Below are positions 20,310 to 32,034 of a stretch of 64,000 bases of DNA, piece by piece; the stretch's first letter is position 1; each line of letters begins with the position of its first letter. Both the position numbers and the translations under genes were made by a program. The notes below the pieces were generated by a model. It searched no databases. It saw nothing but the letters and a program-made list of their open reading frames with translations, and was not told where the DNA came from. The stretch spans positions 263,001 to 327,000 of the forward strand of contig JAKUDP010000025.1 in the NCBI GenBank assembly GCA_022570795.1, written 5' to 3'. The DNA is from Sphaerulina vaccinii (Eukaryota; Ascomycota; Dothideomycetes; Mycosphaerellales; Mycosphaerellaceae).

Positions 20310-22366
20310 GGTGCTACGATCTCACTCCTCGTAGCCGTGCACTATGCCGCTCTAGGTGCTGTCGTGGTAAATCGTCAACGCGTTTGCGATCAGAGAAAGT
20401 CGCACATATGTGTTTGGTAGAGAATCATCTGAAGACACGACAATGCGAGTGCCTCTCAACGTAGCTTACCTATATCTCAGCTCTTGAGATCGGCGTCCTT
20501 TGAGCTTGGCCGAGCTCGGCTGTGCAGCTACGGACCGGCCAGCTCATCGCTATGCTCTTATGCCTATCTTGCTGATCTTCAACAGGTGCTGTGTGAAACA
20601 GCCATTGACGACTCCATTGCCTTGTGCAGGTCTTCTCATTCGCGCTGAATGTACACGAGTACATAAACCCCTCAGTGCTCTTGGCCGAAGTGGAAAGATT
20701 GTGATGTTGGTACTGGTACTGTGAAAGTATGTTATTCCAGAAGTTGGACTTGGCGTGTTATTGTTGTTAGCCTGTAGTCATCAAGTTAAGTTCATTATTA
20801 ATGAACTCGCTCTTATAGCGAAGTAGGGCAACTCATATTGATCGTGCTTTGGTGGCAAGCTAAAGCGATAGAGTACGTGCTTACGAGGACTTCCATGCTC
20901 TCTCTGAGGAGAAGGGCGATCAACCTCGAGAGGTCCAAGATCAATATTCCATGAGAATGGTTTGGCTTTTGTCGTTCGTTACGTCCTGCGGTATGAACAG
21001 GCTGAGCCGCAATTGCTGCCATTTTGGGTCAGCGCTATACTTGTGCCACAGTGTTGTCCTTGCTGTCATCCGGCTCCGACGGTGGTGGCTTGAGGGCAGT
21101 GGCTTGCATGCGAACACAGGTTCTCTTCTCCCACGATGCTTCATGAACAATGCTCATACCCATTACTCACATCTTGTTCGTCGCTTCGAAGATCCCACTG
21201 CCGAGTTCCCACAAGTCCCCATCCGAGGTAGTGTAGGTATCTGTAGCCAGGTATGGCGCATGAGTCGGGGACTCCGAAAGAAAGGCCAGATTCAGCATGG
21301 GCAAAGGCGCAATCCATGCAACCGAATGTATACATCTCAAGTGGACATAACTTTAAGCTTATCTCGATGGTTTTCGGTGCTGACATTGGGAGTCAATGTG
21401 AGTTGACAGGTTGCAGCGAGGAGTCGTCCCACCTTCGAAACCTGGCCATCAGAGTGCGGCGCGTTTGTCGTTTGGGCCATCTCTCATCGCCATACACCTA
21501 AACATGGCTTCCCCGCAGGCATAACTTAGCTGACTAGGTCACTGGATAGACTAGTTTCTTCGAAGTTAAGCTCCGTCGCCGCAGAGAGAGACAGGTAAAA
21601 GACTGCCGGGTGACTCTGAAGGTGATTGAGTGGCGTTCTTCCGGTTATTGTCTCAGCGTATATCGCTAACCGCCCGCCAAGCTCGTTGATACACTTCACA
21701 AGACGGCTACCGTGTGCGATGGAGTGATCTCCTCGCAGCCAAGGCGATGTTCGCAAAATATGATGCAAAGCAACCCACAGCGACCACCTCTCCCGCGGCG
21801 ACACAAGCACAAAAGGTCCACAAATTTGCACGAAAATGGCAGATTCCCGCGAGCTTCATGAGGTTTGAGGCACCACGAACTTCACTTATAGCAACTACCG
21901 GAGAGGCCAATAAGCACATGCATGATCATTCTCCATCACGTACCTAAGATGCTCTAGCCATGTGCTCGGCAACAGCGCGGAGCAATGAGCAGAGTTCTTA
22001 CACCCAAGACCTCAGCACAGCGAGCATCTGGTCGCATGGCAATGATCAGCGAGCAGCCAGTACTAGCACAGGAAACGAGAACGGTCTTCTGATGCTCTGA
22101 GGTGTTCGACAAGTTACTTTGCGGACGGACCACGCTGTTCTTACTAAACATATCGCCCTGCACGCCCAATCTCGCGTTGTTTCTTCGGCCACGACCTGGT
22201 CCTTGGCAACATGCTGCCACGGCCGGTAGGGATCTTGACAAGCATTGGATGACCACGCCGACCAGAATGCTCCGAAAGGTCAAATTACATATATACCACC
22301 CGTCATTCGTCGCTCACATGGCGTGTATTGACAGTCACTGTTTGCTTTTCTCCTACTACTGACAAG
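20310..22366. other. Long intergenic region, one weak small-gene candidate
   Basis: About 2 kb separate the divergent DUF1445 and catalase genes. The only support for a gene is the two-exon candidate at 20941-21298 annotated separately. The region would also carry both promoters. No repeat or transposon relic is evident. Confidence 0.45.
20941..21298 (-). CDS. Possible small two-exon gene, 81 residues
   Basis: Exon 1 (21298-21171) starts MLNLAFLSESPTHAPYLATD and reads on through DLWELGSGIFEATNK to a strong GTGAGT donor. Exon 2 (21058-20941) reads TTLWHKYSADPKWQQLRLSL and ends QDVTNDKSQTILMEY before TGA. The phases agree, but the acceptor (GCAAG) is weak and the intron (112 bases) is longer than the local norm. 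The amino-acid composition of both parts is protein-like, in contrast to other frames here. I do not recognise the family. Other splice choices, or an untranslated RNA, are possible. Confidence 0.33.
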
Positions 22367-24094
22367 ATGAAAGTTACTTCTTTCGCCTTGCTGGCTACGC
22401 CTTTGTTGGCCAATGCACAGTCTTACAACCCTTACAGCACACTGCGAAGAGTGACACAACCTCCAACCGGAGTCGAGTACAAGACCGACTTGTTCACTGG
22501 CACGAACTTGAAGGAAGCAGAATCAGTTCTGAACAACTCAGACTTGACTTATACAGACCGCAATGGCAAGAAGAATTGGCAGCCACTTGGTGCTCAGCGA
22601 GCAGGCTCAAAAGGACCTCTGCTTCTTCAGGATGTGGCTCTCATCGATACGTTAGCCACCTTCAACAGAGAACGTATCCCAGAGCGTATCGTCCACGCCC
22701 GTGGTCTTGGTGCTCATGGTTTCTTCGAAGCTACTACCGACTATGCCTCCAAGTTCTCAGCAGCAAGTGTATTCGAGAAGGGCACGAGGACGTCGGTGAC
22801 GATGCGTTTCTCGACAGTCGGTGGCGCACGAGGGTCGGCCGATCAAGCAAGAGATCCTAGAGGTTTCTCCATCAAGTTCAGGACGAAGGAAGGCATCCTC
22901 GATTGGGTCTTCAACAACACTCCTGTGTACGTCTTACAGATCTTACTGTACAGATCGATCCTGACGTTGCCTTAGCTTCTTCATTCGCGACCCAGCGAAG
23001 TTTCCTAGATTCATCCATACGCAGAAGACCGACCCAGCCAAGAATGTTCGCGACTGGAACACTTTCTGGTCCTGGCCAGGTCAGTTCCCAGAATCTCTGC
23101 TGCAGTTTCTGAGACTCTTCTCCGACCTGGGCACACCTTATGGGTACGTCACATCACACCACATCGCTCATTCGACCACAACACTAACAGCCTTGACAGT
23201 GTCCGCCACATGGACGGCTGGTCAGGCCACACCTACAAGCTCGTCAAAGACGATGGCAGCTGGGTCTACACCCGCGTCTACCTCAGCACCGACCAAGGAG
23301 TAAAAACCATGACCGCCGACGAAGCCGCCAAAATCTCCGGCGAGAACGATGCCTGGGCCACCAAAGACCTCTACGACAACATCGAATCCGGCAACTACCC
23401 ATCCTGGACCGTAGGCATCGCCACAATGACTCCAGAACAAGCCGAAGCCTACCGTTACGACATCCTCGACCTAACCAAAGACTGGCTAGGAGTCGAATAC
23501 CAAGAAATCGGACGCATCACCCTCACCCAGAATCCAGACAACTACCATGCAGAAATCGAACAATCGCATTTCAGTCCAGCAAACATGGTACCGGGCTGGG
23601 AGCCTTCCAACGATCCTGTCCTCCAATCCCGTCTCTTCGCATATAACGACGCAGGACGTTATAGAATCGGAGTCAACGCAGAAGAAATGCCCGTAAATTG
23701 CCCTTTCACCTCCGTCGCAAACTTCGACAGAGATGGCCATCTCTCCTCTCACGGCAACCAAGGTTCTCGTTTGAATTTCCCAGCAGAGATCCTTGACCCG
23801 ATCCATATCATTGATCGTCCTGGTACTGCTATCGACCATCCACTTAATGCTACTGAGACTGTTCAATGGCTTAGTGAGATTGATGAGGATATCGATTATG
23901 AGCAACCGAGACTGTTCTATCAAGGGTTCACGCAGATGGATAAGGATCATCTGTATAGCAATATTGCTGGTACACTTGTGAATGTTGATCATCAGCCTGT
24001 TCTTGATGCGCTGTTTGTGCAGTTTGGAAAGGTTTCGCCGGACTTGCTGGCTGGGGTGCAGGCTGCTTATAAGGCGAAGCAAGCTAGTACCTAA
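22367..24094 (+). CDS. Secreted haem catalase (small-subunit type)
   Basis: Three exons, 22367-22926, 22976-23143 and 23200-24094, are joined across GTACGT-type introns of 49 and 56 bases. They give 540 residues. The start at 22367 gives a signal peptide (MKVTSFALLATPLLANA, then QSYNP). The upstream in-frame codons only extend it without need. The proximal active-site signature FNRERIPERIVHARGLGAHG carries the catalytic histidine. NNTPVFFIRDPAKFP follows across the first join. RLFAYNDAGRYRIG supplies the haem-ligand tyrosine. The enzyme dismutates hydrogen peroxide. The lack of a C-terminal flavodoxin-like domain marks the small-subunit class. Secretion suggests a role against external peroxide. 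It is convergent with myosin-I. Confidence 0.95.
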
Positions 24095-24737
24095 GTAGAT
24101 ACTTGCTGTCTAAAGAGATATGTACAGTCGTATTGTTAGCATGAGATTATGCACAGAGTACTACCATGCTGCTCTCAGCGTATTCGTCCAGACTTCTCCA
24201 GAGCCCGGACTGCACAGAGTGACACTTTATGATTGCTGTCTCATACAAGCCTGCATCTTAGTAAGTCGGACAGCTACACCAGGCAAGACCTTTCTGCTAG
24301 CTGTTCCATACTGCTCCGGTCACGCCATAAGCCCACACGCGAAGTCGTTCATCGCGGAAGCGGGAGAACAGTGGCGCATCGTTCCACCATACGCCTCCTC
24401 CACTGCCGTCCCACAATGCCGTCGTGTGGCGGGTCCCGGTCCATCGAACAATGGAGCAAGATGCCTCTCGTTTGGTAACATATGCCCATCGCTTGCACAT
24501 CCATCCTCGACAGCGACACTTCGCATGCATCGAATGCGAGCAATGCGAGGTTTCGCTGCCGGAAAGCGAAAGCCCTACGAAGCTCCCAGTAAGTCTCACA
24601 TTCAAAGCAAGCATAGACATAGACCAATCTCAATTGCATGCATACTACAACAATAACAACTCAGAACGCTATCAAACTCATTTCAATGGGCCAACACTTA
24701 CAAGTAGCCACCAAGACTTTCAGCTCTCAAGCTGATC
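24095..24737. other. Intergenic between convergent genes
   Basis: The 3' flanks of the catalase and myosin-I genes meet here. Open frames overlap on both strands, but none looks like protein. No repeat is seen. Confidence 0.5.
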
Positions 24738-27700
24738 CTACCAATCATCATTTCCTCCATCAGGTTTATTCATAGCTTGCTGTCTAGCCTTCAGCGCAGC
24801 AGCTAGTCCACCTGCTATCCCAGCACCCCCATTACCATTCGCAGCACCGTTCGTTCCAGAACTAGTAGAATACCCACTATCCCTAGGCGTCTCGACTCCA
24901 GGTACTGCCTTCTTTGCAGGTCTCTTGCTCGGAGGAGCAGGAGGGACAGGCTTTCCAGCAGGTCTCACAGGAGGAGGCGGTGGCGCTGCGACCTTCACTT
25001 CTTCTAGGTAGGCCGCAGGAGTCCAACCACTGGTTCCATCTGACTTCTTTGCGAGCCACCAGCCGTTGTTCTCTTTTTGTGTGACAGAGATGATTTCTCC
25101 TTTCACGAGACTGAGTTCGCCACCTGTTTGGCCGGCGAAGTCGTAGAGCGCCTTGAACTGTGGGTCCTTGGGAGGTGCAGCTGCAGCTGCAGCTGGAGGA
25201 GGTGGCGGAGGTGGTGGTGCGCGATTCGATGCCGACGCGTTTCGTGCGTGCCCATTGGAGAGAGCTGCTACAGGTTGTGGTACAGCAGCAGGTTGAGGCC
25301 TCGATTGCGCGACTGGTACTGGCATAGGAACAACGCGCTCCGCAGGGCGAGCAGAGGCACCTGGCAGTTGCTGTGTAGGAGGTCGAGCAGATGCGCCAGG
25401 AAGTGGCTGTGTAGCAGGTACGGGTCGACTACTCCTTTGCGCGGCTTGCTGAGACAGCTTTCCGCCTGTACTCTTCTTGAGAAGTCCTCCTTTCGTGATG
25501 GCCTTGGCAGCGACAGGCTTGCCTTTCGGCGTTTTCTTAGAGATGGAGTTGGGAGGTTCGCCGGGTCCTGTATGTATCTGCCCACTCTTGTACATATCAT
25601 CCCTCGGTACTTGTGGATCTCTGACACACTTGATCAAAGCAGGCTTGCCAGGCTTTTTGTTGTAGCTTATCGTTTCTGCGATCTGCAGTTGAGTAGCGCC
25701 CCGTGTGACTTGTCTGAGCTGCGTGAAGAATTCGGTCTTGAAGATGCAGTTGAGCAGCGGATCTGGCTCCTGAGGACTGCCAACGCCGAGCGAGAACCAG
25801 TCGTCCTTCAAAGTGCTCATGCTCACGAATTTGATAGCGCCCACCGGAATAGTACGTTCCGACAGGACCTGGACCTGCTTGTTGACCAAAGCTTGCTTGA
25901 CGATGTAGACAGCTCTGTTTGTAAGCACCAGGAATCGAGGTTCTGGCTTACTTGAGCGGCCCAGCTTCGAGACCAGAAGTTGAGCTCTGCATGAGAACAA
26001 CGTCTGCTCGCTAGGACCGATACCGGCACTGCTACGAAGCACCTCTCCGCTACCGCCTTTGTTGTCAATACCAAGATAGTCGCCCAGGAAACGTCGGTAG
26101 CCGATGAGAGAAAAGCGTCTTCGCTCCTTCCTTCCGCCGAGCACTTGGTGGCCCTCGTCTCTCAACTTCTGGAACGGCTCACCTCCAGACTTCTTTCTCC
26201 AGAAGCGCTGAATCCTGGTCGCGCACTCAATGCGATATCGCAGGTAGTTCCTCCACGCTCTTTGGATACGAATGGCCATGTTGTGCCAGTACTTGTCTCT
26301 CATCGTCTCAAGTGCAAAGAGTGTTTCTGGAGTCTTGATGAACGCTTTTGAAACACCCATTTGCCATTCCTCGGGTGGGATCGAGGTGTCCTTCAGGATC
26401 TGTCGGACACCAGACTTCGCATCGCCGGTCCAGGTATACTCTCCAGCATAACTGCACTTTGGCGAAAGCAGGTAGAATCGCTCCACGAACTTGTCGAATG
26501 TCTGTCGGTAGGCAAAACCTGCTCTTCGAATGCGAACGTTCTCCTGCAGACCAAGATACTTGATCTGATGCATCACGTTCTGGTTATTGTATTCTGTCGG
26601 GCTCTTGTTCTCGTTTGGTTTGATGGTTCGGATATAGCTGGGTGTGCACTTCATGAGTGTCGCGACAAGATCATTCGCAGATTGCTTGATCTTGTCTCCG
26701 GCCGTTGGTGGTCTTCTTCTGTTATCCTGGTCCACTTGATGTGGGAATAGCGTGTGCACAAAGTTGTTCTGACTTTCTCCAACCAGATTGAGGAGATCCT
26801 TCAGGAGCTGGTCTTTGTTCTTGTCGGTCATACCTTCTACAGCATAGTTCACATCACCAGCGTAGTGCTTAATGACGAACTGTCCTTGTCTCGGCGCAAA
26901 GTTGGGGTTTCCAGATAGTGCGTTCAACCTTTGTACGAATGTCTGGTCTGCTGCTCCAGGATCGGCGTGTGCAGTCGCACAAGCATCGTTCAGCGCAGCA
27001 AAGACCCCTGGAGGTCGCTTCTCCTCGATCAGCTCGCACACCACCTTGTTGTCGAAGTACTTGATCGGTGTCCATTGAATCTGCTCTCTTTCGTACTCTT
27101 CCTGCTCAGCCTTCAGTGTCAACTGGATGAAGATTTGCTGCAGCTTCTCGTTGACGTAGTTGATGCACAGCTGTTCAAACGAATTCTTCTCGAAGATCTC
27201 GAATCCGTAGATGTCTAGAATACCAATGCTTTGCGCAACGGCTCCTCGCGCGATCAGCGACTGGTTCACGCGCTGCACAATCCAGTCGAACATGTTTGTA
27301 TAAATGGCCTTGCTCAAGGCATCCCGTACCGAAGTCGCCTGGGCAATGTTCATGGGTGAGTCGTAGACGGATCCTCGTCGCATGCCTCGACTTGTCTCAA
27401 TGATCCTAATTGTCATCGCCTTGTTCACATGTACAGCCTCCACTTCGAGCAGGTATGCGACAAAGTCGACCACGCTCGAATCGACAATCTCGGCATTGCC
27501 ATCCTTATCTTCTCGGAACGATATGTTGCCAATCCACAAGATGGCTGCCAGCATTCGGAAGACATCATCGATCTCTGCCTGGTTCATACCAATGACTTTC
27601 ATGGCATTCAAGGTATCCCTCATATCTGCCGCATCATCGATGCCTGGCACATCGTAACACTTGCTCTTGCTGGTATATGAATACGTGGTTGGTGGCTGGA

Positions 27701-28510
27701 CACCGAAACTGGATCTATGCTCCTGGCTCGCTGCTTTCGTGAATTGGTAGAAGATGTGGAAGTTACGTTCGTCTCGGATCTGACCGACCACTCTGCTCTT
27801 CTCGAGGAGGTAATTGTTGATGTTCGCACCTACAGGCTCGCCCTGCTGGTTAAATTGGATCTCCAAGTACTTGCCGAATCGCGAAGAGTTGTTATTGCGC
27901 AGCGTCTTGGCGTTTCCAAAGGACTCGAGCAGCGGGTTGGTGGCCAGCACCATGTCCTTGATTTCCTGAATAGAAGAGTTGGTGCCACCTGATACGTTCG
28001 CGATATACTGCATGATCCGCTTGGCCGCTTCTGTCTTTCCAGCTCCCGACTCGCCAGAAATGATTACACACTGATTCTCATTGTAGGCCTTCATGTTGTA
28101 GTATGCACTTTCGGCGATCGCAAACACATGAGGAGGCATCTCCAGTCGGTTCTTGCCCTGGTAGCTGTGCAGCACCTGGTCGGTATAGATCCCAAGGTCG
28201 CGGAAAGGGTTAACAGACACCAGCACATGGCCAATGTAGGTATAGATCTCGGCATTCTCGAATCGCTTCTTCAAGTTGTCGTTGATGGCCTCGTTGGAGA
28301 TCTTGCTGATCAGCGTGAGATCCGACACACCCACCTCCTTCTTCTTGCCTGTCTCGTAGGCTGCCTTTCTAATCTGAGGAGCTCCGCCTGAACCTCCTGC
28401 CGGCGCTGCAACGGGCGCATCCTTTTTGCGTCCGGCGCGTTTCGTGACACCCTATAGCCATCTTCATCAGTACGTCCTAGATCTCATCTTCTCGGCTGTA
28501 TGCCTACCAT
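24738..28510 (-). CDS. MYO1: Class I myosin (myosin-1)
   Basis: Exon 1 is only the ATG at 28510-28508. A 56-base intron (GTAGGC, GTACTGATG branch, CTATAG) joins it to exon 2 (28451-24738). The product is 1238 residues starting MGVTKRAGRKKDAP, matching the MG-[IV]-[ST]-[RK]-R start of fungal class I myosins. The motor has the P-loop GESGAGKTEAAKR, switch I NNNSSRFGKY, and the actin loop. A serine sits at the TEDS position (RRGSVYDSP), which allows PAK-type activation. One or two IQ motifs (MAIRIQRAWRNYLRYR) are followed by a TH1 membrane-binding tail, a proline-rich region, an SH3 domain (QFKALYDFAGQTGGELSL) and a terminal acidic DDW for Arp2/3 binding. It drives endocytic actin patches. Confidence 0.95.
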
Positions 28511-29555
28511 GGTCGCGGTGTGTGTAGCTGTATCTGCCCTCTAGTGGGCTTGCTGTTTCTGCTCCGCCAGCTCTGCGCTGCTCAATGTTCCTGCTGTAAC
28601 TCTCTCCACTACTCAAGCAGAACAGTATGAACAATATCAATGGATGCTGGTGGTGGTTGCAAAAAAGATGTGCATGTGTCTGTCTCCGGAGTCTGACGGG
28701 CTGCGACTGCGCAAAGCAATGACGAACATTGGGAAACGGCGCCGACCTTCTTCCGCCACTGCCACAGCCTGCAAAACCACGCAAGCACTTTTCAGGCAGT
28801 CACTTTCTTCGCCACGTCCACTGCGACACGTCTTCGACCACAGCGAACACGCTTTTGATGGCCATGTTTAGAAACATGATGATCGTCCGCCACGAACAGG
28901 CATGATCTGGATTATACAAGATGAAACCATCGCAACATAAGGCATCAGCTTTAACGTTGATTTAACCACAACGGTCTCGCGTTCATCAGCTCTCAACATC
29001 TGCCTTCGCGTGAGCGATCGGCAACATTCGAGGCCTCGTCTCCATCACTCGAATGTCGTGGCATACAAAGCTCGACAGTCAGCCTGGGCGACGAGGTAAA
29101 CAGTGAGCAATGACCAAGCGCTTCTACAAGGGAGAATTGGCGTACATTGGAAGGGAAGTACATGAGCTGCTGATTAACATGATTGACTATACAATTAGGT
29201 ATGACTCATTGCTCCCAGAAGGGAGTACTGAAGCCGATATGGCTATGTCAAGATAGCTCTGCCTGACGCCAGATTCTGACCGAGAGTCGCAATGGAATCT
29301 ACCAAGGAACACACGACGAACCCTCACCAACCAAGTCTGCACAAGCACTCTGCACGATGCAGAAGTAACATGCCTTTCGTGTCCGCACGTGTCCAGCTTG
29401 TCCTCGCACACGACCCTAACCTGAGTGCCAATTGGATGATCCACAACAACCTCGAGACCCCAACGATCAGATGTAGAGCGATCCGCCCAGCCACGAGCCA
29501 GTGGTCAGCGGTCCGAAGCAAAATAGCATATTCTCCAGAAGACAGCCCGCCTGTG
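28511..29555. other. Intergenic, myosin upstream region
   Basis: About 1 kb upstream of myosin-I and downstream of the 2EXR gene. A plus-strand open frame starts at 29292 and overlaps the 2EXR gene antisense; I treat it as a shadow. No defined regulatory site can be named. Confidence 0.45.
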
Positions 29556-30415
29556 TCAATTGACGACCGCCGTGTGGAGACTAACTTCCGCTTCGACGCG
29601 ACGTCGGAAAGCACGGGGTATGAGCAGAAGGTACCAAATGGCGAGCAGGCTCCGATAGATGGTGGAGAGTCTGGCCACGAACCAGTTCCTGGCATCCTGA
29701 AACAAGCGAAACGTCCTCGACTTTGTCCGATGAGTCACAATCCGCAGCCATTGCACGAACTCAACGAACGCATCTGCACAGTGATACACAGCCTCTCCGA
29801 GGTGCAGGTAGACTCGTTGCCTATGAGTCGTCGTCGAACTTCTTTGGAACTGGATACTGCCCTCAGAGAGTCCTTCTGTCTGCCTCCAGGATTCGAATCT
29901 TGGGCGGACGACGAGTTCGAAGTATTTGCAATCTGGACATATGGGATCTTGTTGTCCAACAACGCATCCAGGGCAGTCTGAATCCATGTGCACCGCAATG
30001 CGAACCCGATGTCGCTGATTATGTCCATGAGCATAATCGTGTCTCAAGAGAAATTGAGCTGAGGAAGGATAGAGCACTTCCAGATTGTCCCAGTCGTGAT
30101 CATTAATCGTGATGTTGTGATGCCACTCGGTAATCATTCCCGGAGTGACGAGCAGCGGTGTGGTGTGGAACAGCACCTGTAGAACTTCATGCTGAGGGAA
30201 AGGCGTCGTCAGGCTCAGTGATGGATTTGACCATCTCGGTCAACATAAGGAGGGTCTGCGCGCAGGATGCACCTGTAGATTTCCAGTCGGATCTCGGTTG
30301 GGAGGTTATGAAATGGCGGCGCAGACCGGAGCTTCTCGCGAGCTCGAAAAAGGCGGTATGATATTCCAAGGCATATTCTGCAGATGAGGATTCGGGCCAG
30401 GCGAATGAGTCCCAT
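29556..30415 (-). CDS. 2EXR-domain protein, tentative two-exon model
   Basis: From the ATG at 30415 the frame reaches FHNLPTEIRLEIYRCILRAD, a clear 2EXR opening helix, then stops. A second frame downstream opens with HEVLQVLFHTTPLLVTPGM, which matches the second family element. My join uses GTTGAC at 30244 and CCCTCAG ending at 30192, with a CCTGACG branch. It gives 268 residues with phase preserved. The joined spacing between the two elements is shorter than in other 2EXR proteins, so the true intron may differ or the gene may be damaged. Exon 2 continues through DNLEVLYPSSAQFLLRHDY and ADAFVEFVQWLRIVTHRT to 29556. The function is unknown. Confidence 0.5.
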
Positions 30416-30746
30416 GTTGTGCTGTCGGGTGTCTGCGTGCGAGAGTGCGTTGCGATATCGAAATATTCTGCGATCTTGGAGAAGACAAAGAATTATTTAT
30501 CCATGACTTGAGGTAGCATGGAGGACATGTGGCTCAATCTCCTGGACTGGGTGACCCGATTTTTCTTCTCGAAAGCTTTCTGGCTCTACCAAGGAGTCCA
30601 ACCAAGTGGAAAAAGTCACCTGGGAATTACTTTCCGCCCTTTGTATCGTACAATCACTTCGCTCTCGAAGACCCATCACGAAATAGCTTGCAACGCATAG
30701 CAAAGCCGGTCAAAGCACGCAGCGAGCCCATCACCATTCCACAGTC
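30416..30746. other. Intergenic between divergent genes
   Basis: This 331-base gap lies between the start codons of the 2EXR gene (minus) and the membrane protein (plus). It presumably carries both promoters. No motif can be named with confidence. Confidence 0.45.
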
Positions 30747-31523
30747 ATGGCAACCATCATGCGTACAGGACAGCCGCTCGCGAGAGCCTTGAAGCATACC
30801 CCAGGACCATCGGCATCTATGTTCGTGGCATGCAGTCAGAAGCAGGCGTATCGTGCAATCAGTACGCATCCATCTACACTCAGGAGCAGTTATCAAGCTG
30901 CTCTGTCTCCAGAGAAAGCGCAGAGCACCCCTCGAATGAGCTTTCAGAGAGCTTTCAGTTCTAGCCGACGCCAACAGGACACCACCCTTTCCCAGCAACG
31001 ATGCCGGGAGACGGAAAAGCTTGTAGGCGATAAGGTCGAAGCGGACGAGAAGCCCAATTTGGCCCAGGGAAAGACCATCTCAGCTTTTCATCAAGGACCC
31101 GAATCACCGGACAGTGCCGCAATCTCCGCAACAGTCGAACAGCTGGGCGCACGAGAAGCCGCTATCAAGAATTTCATCGAGAAGGACAATCTCGAGAAGG
31201 ACGGCGACCTTAAGGCCTACGTGGAGAAGACCAAGCTTGGAAAGGATCAAGAACTCGACGGTGCTCTACGTGGTGCAACGTACGAGGAGGTCAAGCCACT
31301 TCTCACGTATTATCGCCAGAAGCTTGACGAGGCGAGCGAGCGGGCCAAGCAGAAAGAGAAAGAGAAAGAGGAAGATCGAAAGAAAGTGGATGATGCCGCT
31401 GGGGAAATGATCGCCGTGATCGTTGCATTGGTGGCAGTCCTTTTCTGTACCCTTGGTGCGATCCTGGGCCCATTATGCATTCCATTTGTGGGGCTCCTCG
31501 CAATGTTACTGGTCTTGACCTAA
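30747..31523 (+). CDS. Hypothetical mitochondrial-type protein with C-terminal membrane segments
   Basis: A single-exon frame encodes 258 residues. The first 75 or so residues are rich in Arg, Ser and Ala with almost no acids (MATIMRTGQPLARALKHTPG ... RAFSSSRRQQ), a typical mitochondrial presequence ending in RAFSSSRR. Residues 80-215 are charged and helical, including a coiled-coil-like run (RAKQKEKEKEEDRKKVDDAA). The last 37 residues are hydrophobic with a Gly/Pro break (IAVIVALVAVLFCTLGAILG, CIPFVGLLAMLLVL), so one or two membrane passes. The family is not recognised. A short decayed relative of its 5' end lies just downstream at 31846-32034. Confidence 0.7.
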   Translation: MATIMRTGQPLARALKHTPGPSASMFVACSQKQAYRAISTHPSTLRSSYQAALSPEKAQSTPRMSFQRAFSSSRRQQDTTLSQQRCRETEKLVGDKVEADEKPNLAQGKTISAFHQGPESPDSAAISATVEQLGAREAAIKNFIEKDNLEKDGDLKAYVEKTKLGKDQELDGALRGATYEEVKPLLTYYRQKLDEASERAKQKEKEKEEDRKKVDDAAGEMIAVIVALVAVLFCTLGAILGPLCIPFVGLLAMLLVLT

Positions 31524-31845
31524 TACAGGTGAAATGGATAAGCAGTGGCAAGGAAAAGACTGAATGAGGGATTGCCTTACGATAACTAGCAGTTATTCAA
31601 ACCTGGCGAGCGCCATACACCTCTCGCCCGCGATCCTAAGGCAGCCTTTAAAAAGAGGTGCTTGCAAATCTTGGGACACCATCCACGTGGTCGAGGGACC
31701 CAACCATAATGCAACGAAATAAAGAGGACAACTCAAAGTCTGAATTCTTCATCCCAGAATTTAAATCTCATCACCTCTGTAGACACCACAACGATCATCA
31801 TAGTCAACTACACTGCTTAGAACGATCCCTACTCCGACAGCAAGG
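31524..31845. other. Intergenic, no gene seen
   Basis: The gap lies between the mitochondrial-type protein and its decayed neighbour copy. An AT-rich stretch at 31720-31770 precedes the relic. Nothing else is supported. Confidence 0.45.
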
Positions 31846-32034
31846 ATGCTCAGCAAAACAAGACAACCGCTCGCGAAGGCCCTGAAGAATACCTCGTCGC
31901 CATCAGTAGCCATGCTCGCGATCCATAGCGAAGGAGCCGGACTTAGGCGATTATCTCAGCGCAGCATTCGTTGCGTGTGGTTTGATGGGAATTTGTCTGG
32001 CGGTCGTGGCAACTCCATTCATGATACTGATTGA
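31846..32034 (+). pseudogene. Truncated, frameshifted relative of the gene at 30747
   Basis: A 62-residue frame starts MLSKTRQPLAKALKNTSSPS. This parallels MRTGQPLARALKHTPGPSAS in the upstream gene, and the DNA also matches (ACA(A/G)CCGCTCGCGA...GCC(T/C)TGAAG). The charged middle of the parent is missing. After about 31955 the frame becomes unlikely, while a neighbouring frame reads a hydrophobic segment (CGLMGICLAVVATPFMILID) up to a stop near 32050. That resembles the parent's C-terminal membrane part in character. One frameshift plus an internal deletion would explain it. It may instead be a short functional gene with an unseen intron. Confidence 0.5.

Noticed and set aside
23486..24082. 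A 198-codon minus-strand frame in the catalase gene
   Set aside because: It is antisense to the catalase haem-binding half, with no protein signature.
25077..25955. A 292-codon plus-strand open frame inside myosin-I
   Set aside because: It is antisense to well-conserved myosin TH1/SH3 coding sequence and its residues (Arg/Cys/Trp-rich) are not protein-like.
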